Below, piece after piece: positions 59,401 through 64,000 of a stretch of DNA of 64,000 nt; position 1 is the stretch's first letter; every line of letters begins with the position of its first letter. Both the position numbers and the translations under genes were made by a program. Under the pieces are notes generated by a model that had not been told where the DNA came from, ran no database searches, and was given only the letters and a program-made list of their open reading frames with translations. Source of the stretch: Melieria omissa (taxonomy: Eukaryota; Arthropoda; Insecta; Diptera; Ulidiidae); assembly GCA_963971225.1 (NCBI GenBank), contig OZ020268.1, positions 52,440,404 through 52,504,403 on the forward strand, given 5' to 3'.

Positions 59401-62343
59401 GCATCACCGAGCCAGAGGTCGCGGCGGTCATGAATTGGACACTGTCCATACCGTTTGTGCTGTCGGCGAATTTGCATGGCGGCTCGCTGGTGGCCAACTA
59501 TCCGTTCGACGACAATGAGAACGATTTCACAGATCCGGTGGCGCGTCTGCGCATTGCCACCGCCATGGGTCGACGTCTGAATCCCACCGAGGACCATGAA
59601 CTGTTCAAGCACTTAGCGCTCGTCTACTCGACAGTGAGTATTTAATTCTTTGACAGTCGATAAAATGTGTCTAACGTATTTGTAATGCTGCTTTCAGGCA
59701 CATCCCACCATGCATCTGGGCAATCCGTGTCCGCTGTTCAAGCACGAATACTTTCCGCAGGGCATTGTCAACGGCGCACAGTGGTACAGCGTTACGGGCG
59801 GCATGCAGGATTGGAATTATGTGCGCGCTGGCGTCTTGGAGCTGACGCTCGAATTGGGCTGCGATAAGTATCCGCTCGCTGCAGAGTTGCCGCACTATTG
59901 GCAGGACAATCGCGAGCCACTGCTTAGATTCATCGAGCAGGTGCATCGCGCCGTTCACGGCACTGTGCACAGTTCCATTAGTACGCCGGTGCCCGGCGCA
60001 ATGGTCACGCTGGACGGCGCCAAGCATGCGGTGTACTCTGGCACCTACGGCGACTACTGGAAGCTGGCGTTGCCCGGTCGCCATAATATCACCATACTGG
60101 CCGATGGGTGAGCGCTGTCGCGGTTTAATTGTATGCTCTTTTTTCACTTTTCATTTGTTGCAGCTTTACGCCGTATCGCGAGGAGATTGAAATACCGGCA
60201 GATAAGGGCGCCATGCTGCTTGATTTGACGCTGATGCGCGACGATCCCCAGCACTGGGCATCGGCCAATGACTTCCGCGTTATCGAAAATGTGGTGCACA
60301 CGCGCTACCACAACAATCCGGAGCTGCGTCAACGCTTGGCCGAGTTCGAGACACGCAATGGACAGATTGCCACCTTTGGCTATGCGGAAAGCGAATTCGG
60401 ATTGTATTACAATTCCATCAAGTTGACGGCAGATGTAAGTTGACACAACGTCTTTGTGATTTGCCGCCAAAGAGATTTCGTTATCTCAAATAAATTACTA
60501 AAACCATTATTTGTTATTTGAATGCATAGATTGGCGAGCCGGAGGAGAGCAAATACAAAATTCTGGTGCTGAGCTCGTTCTTTGACACCACCTCGCCGCT
60601 GGGTCGCGAGATGACAATGAACTTGGCACGCCACATAATCGAAGGGTACCGCATACGTGAACCGCCCATATTGGACATGCTGCAGCGAAGCGTTATCTAC
60701 CTGCTGCCGGTGACGGAGAATTTCGATGTTGTGTTTAAAATGTTTAGCAGAAAGTGAGTTGAAAATGATGAAGCAACAAAAGTGACAAGGAGTAGAACTG
60801 ATTTTTATGAAATAAATTTTACAGCAATTCGATTTGTGATCCGGTGCTGGGCAATGAGTTGGCCGATCGCATGCTCAGTCCCGAGTCGGAACGTAAGCGC
60901 GATTTGCTGTTACAGTTTTTGAGCAGCGAACGCTTCGATTTAATGCTAACATTCACCGCAGGCAGCTCTGAGTTGAGGTAATCATCAAATGCGTTTTATC
61001 ATATTAAAATGTATTCTCTTTTTCTCAACTGCCTTTCATTTCACTGCACTCAATAGTTACCCGAAAGGTGAGCCCATAATTGAGAAATTTGCGCACATCA
61101 TTAAGACCACCGAATTCAGCTCGGCGCCACTGCAATGCCCGGCCAGCTCGACGCGCATGTTGCACCATGAGGCCACCGAGCGTCTAACTAATTTACTCTA
61201 CAAAATGTACAACATTCCGCTCTTCAGCTTGAGCCTGTCTTGCTGTCGCATGCCACCGCAGACTCAGATCGCTTCCATATGGCGCAAGAATTTGGAGAAA
61301 ATCAAAAATTTTCTGGAGCTCATCGACACCGGCGTCGTGGGCCAGGTGCAAAACGACAAAGGTGCGCCGCTGCGTAACGCCTTCATACGTCTCATCGACA
61401 ACAATCCCGTTTATAATGTGACCAAGAATGCGGCGCGCTTCCAGATCATACTGCCCGAGGGCGAGTACGGCCTGGAGGTGAGCGCGCCCAACTACGAGTC
61501 GGTGGTGAAGCGCGTCACCGTCAAACACAAGACGATCAACAATCTGGGCATTGTGCGACTGAGTGCATTCACGCTCATCACTGGCATCAGCGAGGTGCAC
61601 CGCATGGGCAGTGGCGCAGCAACGCCACTGGCATCAAAGTCAAACACTGCCACCATATCGGGCTTTGTACTGGACACATCCAATCATCCCATTGCGCACG
61701 CCAAGGTGTCCGTTGTGGCGCCGCAGCTGCAGCACTATCTGCGCAACTTCAGCGACAGTCTGGGTGCATACAGCATTAGCAATGTGCCAATGGGCGACAT
61801 TACACTGAAGGTGGAAGCGCCACGGCACACAGAGACAACGCGCAACGTGCATGTGGATGCTTCGGGCGCCATGGTGGCGGGCGTTGTGTTTCGTCTCAGG
61901 GTGGACGAGCATGTGATGGGCATGCCGCGCTTCCTGTTTATCATCTTTGCCAGCATCATCATCATTGTGGGCATGGTGCTGTGCATAGTGTGCGTGCAGT
62001 TCCTGCTGGCGCGGCGCCATCGCGTAGACAAGCGCTACTACAGCTTCTCGCTGCTGCCGCAGAAGAGCAAAGATCTGTTCGAGGACGATGGCGGCGATGA
62101 TGGCGAGACGGAACTGTTTCGGTCGCCTATTAAGAGTAAGTGAAAACCATTGTTGTTGGAGTGTGCGTCAACTTGATTCATGTGTTGTTTCGGCGCTTTG
62201 CAGAGGGCATGGCCATACAGCCGTACTACGATGAGGATAATCTGGAGCAGCAGCCACGATCCGATGACGACGACGACGACGACGATGATTTTAATGAGGA
62301 CAGCGGCGAAGAGATTGTAATGCTGGAGAAACGCAAACACTAG
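22910..62343 (+). CDS. svr: Carboxypeptidase D (silver), three CP domains plus membrane anchor
   Basis: A metallocarboxypeptidase of the M14 (N/E) family that trims C-terminal Lys/Arg from peptides in the trans-Golgi and secretory pathway. Alternative first exon 1A (22910-23401) or 1B (35407-35859) joins in phase 0 to shared exons 46807-47042, 48554-49036, 49135-49235, 55252-55360, 58991-59633, 59698-60107, 60164-60434, 60530-60753, 60825-60977, 61057-62135 and 62204-62343. The sum is in frame: 1446 residues with 1A, 1433 with 1B, close to Drosophila svr. The order is signal peptide, CP domain 1 plus transthyretin-like module, CP domain 2 plus module, degenerate CP domain 3 plus module, one transmembrane helix, and an acidic cytoplasmic tail. 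Introns total about 35 kb and carry most of the window's repeats. Possible short and alternate-tail forms are listed separately. Confidence 0.96.
24560..24780. repeat. Direct duplication, 120-bp offset, 2 copies
   Basis: 'accaaaaatcg.attac.aatgggatgac.caacaaaaac' at about 24593 recurs at about 24713 with few changes. The flanks also align loosely. Confidence 0.7.
24790..24990. repeat. A/T-only palindromic tract (TTAATTAA-type)
   Basis: About 200 bases built almost only of AATTAATT, TTAATAAT and AATTTATT motifs, which pair with each other in many registers. A cruciform-prone simple repeat. Confidence 0.7.
28181..28640. repeat. Direct repeat, about 120-bp unit, 3 spaced copies
   Basis: 'tttgttcttttt.ac.tctttgtct' followed by 'ttacaaatggttt' and 'aaaagtttggcgaacagaaca' occurs at about 28189, 28382 and 28528. 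Copies are diverged and separated by 40-75 bases of unrelated sequence. Confidence 0.75.
29852..30192 (-). mobile_element. 5'-truncated non-LTR retrotransposon (LINE) with 15-bp TSD
   Basis: CGGAATTCATGTAAC is repeated exactly at 29852-29866 and 30178-30192, enclosing 311 bp. On the minus strand the insert reads [11 protein letters not shown]...[39 protein letters not shown], the conserved tail of many insect LINE ORF2 proteins. It ends in a (GAA)n-like run (TTCTTCTTCTTCTT on the plus strand) directly at the TSD. The clade is not certain; the microsatellite tail fits RTE-like or related elements. Confidence 0.92.
31215..31390. mobile_element. hAT-type MITE (copy 2), 160 bp
   Basis: Ends CACGGGCGGATTCAG and CTGAATCCACCACTG; flanks ACTTCCTG (31215-31222) and ACTACCTG (31383-31390) match at 7 of 8. 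It is the same family as 12396-12560. The body contains a G-run/C-run hairpin at about 31329-31362 (TTTTGGGGGG opposite CCCCCCAAAA). Confidence 0.85.
32400..33110. repeat. Minisatellite, about 78-bp unit, about 9 copies
   Basis: 'tcagacccattgg' recurs about every 76-80 bases (about 32407, 32483, 32568, 32634, 32711, 32791, 32869, 32949, 33027), with 'gcagat.taataggtcagcttctgctgcg' in each unit. Because 78 is a multiple of three, one frame of the minus strand stays open for 477 bases; this is a repeat artefact, not a gene. Confidence 0.9.
35407..35859 (+). CDS. svr: svr alternative first exon 1B (intact zinc motif)
   Basis: 151 codons from ATG 35407 to a gtaaaa donor. The signal peptide is [18 protein letters not shown]. 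The exon is homologous to 1A over its whole length ([20 protein letters not shown], then NPDGYARAQ) but keeps the zinc motif as H-G-D-E in [13 protein letters not shown]. It has the same phase and end point as 1A, so the two are interchangeable. The 600 bases upstream (34.8-35.4 kb) are a purine- and CAA-rich 5' UTR-like stretch, presumably with their own promoter. Confidence 0.93.
36736..36984. mobile_element. TTAA-flanked piggyBac-type element, 241 bp
   Basis: TTAA (36736-36739), CCGTAGATCGAGCTT, body, AAGCTCGATCTACGG, TTAA (36981-36984). The 15-bp inverted repeat is perfect. No coding capacity. Confidence 0.85.
37780..38285. repeat. Direct repeat, about 180-bp spacing, 3 copies
   Basis: 'actttgatt' plus 'ccatgggacat.aacgactttgaacccattt' plus 'gttgtgc.aagaa.tta.cc.tatttcaggtcg' is found near 37800, 37980 and, more diverged, 38155. 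Confidence 0.7.
40250..40453 (+). mobile_element. tRNA-derived SINE (left part)
   Basis: The first 73 bases fold roughly like a tRNA. The Pol III A box is TGGTTCAGTGG (40257-40267) and the B box GGTTGGAATCC (40301-40311), 33 bases apart. The invariant C of the T-loop is G and the acceptor stem is imperfect, so it is not a functional tRNA. A further 130 bases of non-tRNA sequence follow before a hAT element interrupts it at 40454. The right end is not clear. Confidence 0.7.
40446..41059. mobile_element. hAT-type element, 598 bp, perfect 8-bp TSD
   Basis: GTTGTAAC at 40446-40453 and 41052-41059 brackets an element starting CAGTGTTGTGACT and ending AGTCCCAACACTG (one mismatch), read as the strands run. 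The interior is packed with TAATATTACTT-type motifs in both orientations. No transposase frame exists. Confidence 0.88.
42925..43375 (-). pseudogene. Truncated, defective mariner (Tc1/mariner) transposase
   Basis: The minus strand encodes the C-terminal half of a mariner transposase. Seen are the block around [11 protein letters not shown] and the downstream SDYHLF block that carries the third catalytic Asp. In the first block the expected Asp of H-D-N is Asn, which would abolish catalysis. The frame is then lost and resumes as a short [16 protein letters not shown] stretch. The 3' terminal repeat is at 42927 onward (plus strand reads ttggatgagtgcataagttc) next to a TA. The N-terminal half is missing; the break lies near 43375. 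Confidence 0.88.
43890..43933. mobile_element. Orphan piggyBac-type end with palindrome
   Basis: GTTGCCATATGGCAAC, a perfect 16-bp palindrome, is followed by GAAAGGG and TTAA (43930-43933), the same arrangement as the 4591 element. No matching left end is seen nearby, so this may be a solitary remnant. Confidence 0.4.
46807..49235 (+). CDS. svr: svr shared exons completing CP domain 1 and its transthyretin-like module
   Basis: Exons 46807-47042, 48554-49036 and 49135-49235. They supply the substrate-binding Asn-Arg (VDLNRDFPD), the third zinc ligand His in FHGGAVVV and the catalytic Glu in [10 protein letters not shown]. The beta-sandwich module follows ([16 protein letters not shown] to the SPLETNYDG junction). 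A split Ile codon (AT|T) joins the first two exons. Both 1A and 1B forms share this part, so only the first-exon zinc ligand differs between them. Confidence 0.93.
47043..48553 (+). other. svr intron with tandem array
   Basis: The first 600 bases are plain. From about 47640 a degenerate array fills the intron nearly to the next exon. Confidence 0.7.
47640..48365. repeat. Degenerate tandem array, about 75-110 bp unit, about 8 copies
   Basis: Phrases 'ttccatggccaaagt', 'tttttgtagcaatcacacctctggatacc' and 'tgaacaatctcttataa' recur in the same order, with indels, from 47640 to 48365. The array is old; units differ at many positions. Confidence 0.85.
49236..49276 (+). CDS. svr: Possible read-through end of a short, one-domain svr isoform
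   Basis: Past the gtataa donor at 49236 the frame stays open for 13 further codons (ends SPYFFRH) and stops at TAA 49274-49276. The product would be a secreted protein of about 450 (1A) or 437 (1B) residues with one CP domain and no membrane anchor. An AATAAA at 49993-49998, followed by a TG-rich stretch, could serve as its poly(A) site. Short svr forms are, as I recall, reported in Drosophila. Confidence 0.5.
49993..49998 (+). terminator. svr: Intronic AATAAA that could end short svr transcripts
   Basis: This canonical hexamer lies 717 bases after the read-through stop and is followed within 30 bases by a TG/T-rich run (tttgtgtaaagttgtttgtt), the usual arrangement of a poly(A) site. Confidence 0.4.
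50180..50760. repeat. Degenerate tandem array, about 100-bp unit, about 5-6 copies
   Basis: 'agttttgtagtattatg.aagaaa' then 'cactctatgaga.attttttagagc' then 'ttcagatcaaagttaa' recurs from about 50200 on. Confidence 0.7.
51315..51366. repeat. Short inverted repeat, 11-bp arms
   Basis: AATCAGTGATG is mirrored by CATCACTGATT about 30 bases later. It could be a minimal transposon relic or chance. Confidence 0.45.
51370..51660. repeat. Direct duplication, about 190-bp spacing
   Basis: 'cctcagaa.gaaaaag.gttaacct.aaccga' recurs at about 51384 and 51569, each followed by 'gctgtgctatagt.a.g.acttttt' and 'ttggcctg'. Confidence 0.65.
51941..52072. repeat. Compact inverted plus direct repeat, 35-bp arms
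   Basis: 51941-51975 and 51986-52020 are reverse complements over 35 bases with one mismatch and a 10-base loop. The right half (51976 onward) is then repeated directly at 52024-52072, 48 bases on, with one change. The core unit is GATAAGTCTGCACCGATAAG. Confidence 0.9.
53095..53400. repeat. Direct duplication, about 235-bp spacing
   Basis: 'gatc.ttt.tctctctgattg.ctgaaaatc..aaagt.cagg' occurs near 53105 and 53338. Confidence 0.6.
55252..60107 (+). CDS. svr: svr CP domain 2 (intact active site)
   Basis: Exons 55252-55360, 58991-59633 and 59698-60107. The linker [17 protein letters not shown] leads into domain 2: HxxE as H-G-N-E in [47 protein letters not shown] and the catalytic Glu region [13 protein letters not shown]. 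Every ligand expected of an active M14 N/E enzyme is present. The transthyretin-like module begins at [12 protein letters not shown]. Exon 58991-59633 is GC-rich and carries long antisense open frames that are shadows. Confidence 0.95.
55677..55900. repeat. Tandem array, about 46-bp unit, 5 copies
   Basis: 'ttgaatctgttcagaaaatttgtatcaagagatcacaaacta' is repeated from 55677 to about 55900 with point changes. Confidence 0.85.
56570..56900. repeat. Tandem array, about 124-bp unit, about 3 copies
   Basis: 'acgacttgctgtgag', 'acaagaa.gttgacccttgaactaaacgat.cttgctgtg..cccacaaaaa' and 'gatcctttc..atagag.gaaggagatt' cycle through the region. Confidence 0.75.
57090..57860. repeat. Diverged long duplication
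   Basis: 'cagaaatg.tttga..catcaactg' followed by 'ggtaat.c.g.a.aat.tatag.at.g.tcatggt' occurs near 57140 and again near 57775. Two intermediate segments (about 57410 and 57620) also share 'tagattagaa.atcagt.gg.aa.agttt'. Confidence 0.5.
60164..62343 (+). CDS. svr: svr degenerate CP domain 3, transmembrane helix and cytoplasmic tail
   Basis: Exons 60164-60434, 60530-60753, 60825-60977, 61057-62135 and 62204-62343. After the end of module 2, domain 3 starts near [12 protein letters not shown]. At the zinc-motif position it reads [12 protein letters not shown], with no HxxE, so this domain is a non-catalytic fold as in other carboxypeptidase D proteins. Two transthyretin-like repeats follow ([13 protein letters not shown] and [13 protein letters not shown]). 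The membrane helix is [20 protein letters not shown], with a basic stop-transfer (ARRHR). The tail is acidic with a run of Asp at about 62266-62290, ending EKRKH. Confidence 0.94.
62136..62203 (+). promoter_or_regulatory. svr: Last svr intron (68 nt), probable alternative-tail switch
   Basis: Spliced, the frame continues into the acidic tail exon. Retained, it stops at TGA 62141-62143 after two codons (ending SPIKSK), giving 1402 residues with the short tail. Both products keep the membrane helix. Alternative tails are, as I recall, known for Drosophila svr. Confidence 0.55.
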
Positions 62344-64000
62344 CTGTGATTTTTATGAGGATAAAACATTTACCAACATGCTTTTTTACAAATGACAAAA
62401 CAAACGAACCTTATATGCAAAGTTTTAAACGTTAACGAACATCACAGAAAACTTTAAGTAGATATTTTACTGTAAAGATTGTAATGATAATTATTTAACA
62501 ATCTGCTTTTTAATGCTAATTAATTAACGATGATACGATTTTATAATGCAGCTAACGATTTATCATATTGTGAAGATCATGGCACACACTGTACTTTGCT
62601 TAGAGTAATTATTTATAAGCTTTTCTTTTAGCGTTATTGAGCTTTAAGTTGGCATTTGCAGTAGTTGCAATAGTAAAAAATTTTCCTTAGATTTTTCTTT
62701 AAAAATAAGCGCTGTCTTCCCAATGTTTGAAGAGAAGCGAAAGAGACATGCATCGCATGAACAAAGCGTTAGATTTATTCAATTAAACAGAACTGATGTA
62801 TAAATGAACAACACATGCGTCTGATATTTAGAAAACTTTTTTCTTTTTAGCTCATTTTGCTTTGGCAATCATTGAGAAAACAGCCTTAAAACAGTAAAAC
62901 TTTACATTGCTTGAAAGAAAATATAAATTAAATCATTCGAAACTGTTTAGAATCCTGTTTAACTCATACAGTGCCGCATGTCGGCGGCGTGCGCAAAGTG
63001 TCTTTAACCTTAACGTCCAACTGTTGCTGCCAACCACTGCTCTGAATCTCAATGTGCAACTAGATCAACAATTGCGTGCAAGTTTTTTTCAAAATTTATT
63101 TTTACAAATAATTAGACTGCAGAAAATTTGTGTTAAATGAAGACTGAAAAGAAATAAACAACATTAATTTCTTTTAATTATTTTGAATTTGTGCTAAATA
63201 TAAAAATATGCAAAATAACTATAACATTTCATTTTTGTAACTTGAAACTTTTATGCAAACAAAATTTGTGCCCCTTTTTAAATTTCTTTCCTTGATAAAT
63301 TTCAAATCAGAAATACTTTGTATGGCAGGTTGTACTCTTTATAAAGCAAAGTTTTTTTTGACCAATTTTTATAACAATTAACTTTGCTGTAAATGCATGC
63401 AGTGAATGCAGTTAAATAAAAAAATATTGTGTGTAATTTAATTTAATTAATAACCAAATGGAAACTGTGCAATTATGTGTAGATTTCATAAGACATTTGT
63501 GCTTTTTGCAGCACGAAACACAAATATTACGAAACGAATTTGCGTGAAATGTTGCAATTTGAAGTAAAAGTCACACATTCGCAAGTAACATAAATAGTTG
63601 CAAAAACTTTCCATAATTCTATGATAAACTATTATATTTCTATGTATGATGTATAATGCAATATTATGTATGTGCATATAGTTAATGTGTAAGCATGCGA
63701 AATAATTTGTATTTTTACAAAATATTAAATAAAAGCATTATTTATTACGAAAATAAGAATATTTCATGTATATTTTAAATGACTTTTAGAGGAACCCTTT
63801 ATGAACTTCGAGCCAAATGAATGATTTTGTATGTGTCAGCCATTCACGGTTCTTAAATAGTGGAATGCATAATATGGTGACGTAAATGTTTGTGGATGGG
63901 GGACACTTACCTCTGATTTTCTTCACTTAAATAAATCATTTAGAGAGCCAAACTACCATAACCTCAATAATGATTACAACAGCTTCACTTTTGGAATGAC
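62344..64000. other. svr 3' UTR and downstream DNA
   Basis: AATAAA motifs at 63153-63158 and 63728-63733 are candidate poly(A) signals. AT-rich, no further gene to the end of the window. Confidence 0.6.

Noticed and set aside
58971..59612. 213-codon open frame on the minus strand
   Set aside because: Antisense shadow of the exon for svr domain 2.

Overview
The window is nuclear DNA of a higher (brachyceran) fly. Genes have GT-AG introns, the coding exons read directly as fly orthologues, coding DNA is moderately GC-rich, and the introns and spacers are long, AT-rich and full of small transposon remnants. Intron sizes and repeat load exceed Drosophila, so I infer a tephritid or similar acalyptrate fly. 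The species cannot be named from sequence alone.

Layout. (1) 46-3197, +: Pis, phosphatidylinositol synthase, with its first exon outside the window and a 2.4 kb intron holding a roughly 420 bp near-perfect hairpin. (2) 5580-6308, +: a subunit-1-type mitochondrial inner membrane peptidase. (3) 7224-8120, +: Rrp4, RNA exosome cap subunit. (4) 8297-13498, -: a coiled-coil RhoGAP protein assembled from five exons. (5) 16823-17503, +: a mitochondrial thioredoxin with a WCDPC active site. (6) 19249-21040, -: AMPKalpha. (7) 22910-62343, +: svr (silver), a multidomain carboxypeptidase D spread over 39 kb, with two alternative first exons, a possible short form and two possible tails. It fills about two thirds of the window. 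The RhoGAP gene and the thioredoxin gene are divergent, as are AMPKalpha and svr; the thioredoxin gene and AMPKalpha are convergent.

The genes are housekeeping or signalling genes (lipid synthesis, mitochondrial protein maturation and redox, RNA decay, energy sensing, secretory-pathway peptide trimming) and do not form one pathway. The most informative gene is svr. Exon 1A carries Arg where the first zinc-binding His of the HxxE motif should be, while exon 1B keeps it, so promoter choice should toggle the first domain between inactive and active forms.

The non-coding DNA is a record of mobile elements. There are hAT-type elements with 8-bp target duplications (4842, 12396, 31223, 40454), TTAA-flanked piggyBac-type elements (4591, 10385, 36740, probably 15067), a tRNA-derived SINE head (40250), a 5'-truncated LINE with 15-bp duplications (29867) and a broken mariner (42927). 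There are also many low-copy local tandem arrays with unrelated 46-190 bp units. I found no bacterial-type system, no CRISPR array and no intact autonomous transposon. All coordinates and splice sites were read by eye; frames were checked by requiring continuous translation across every junction.
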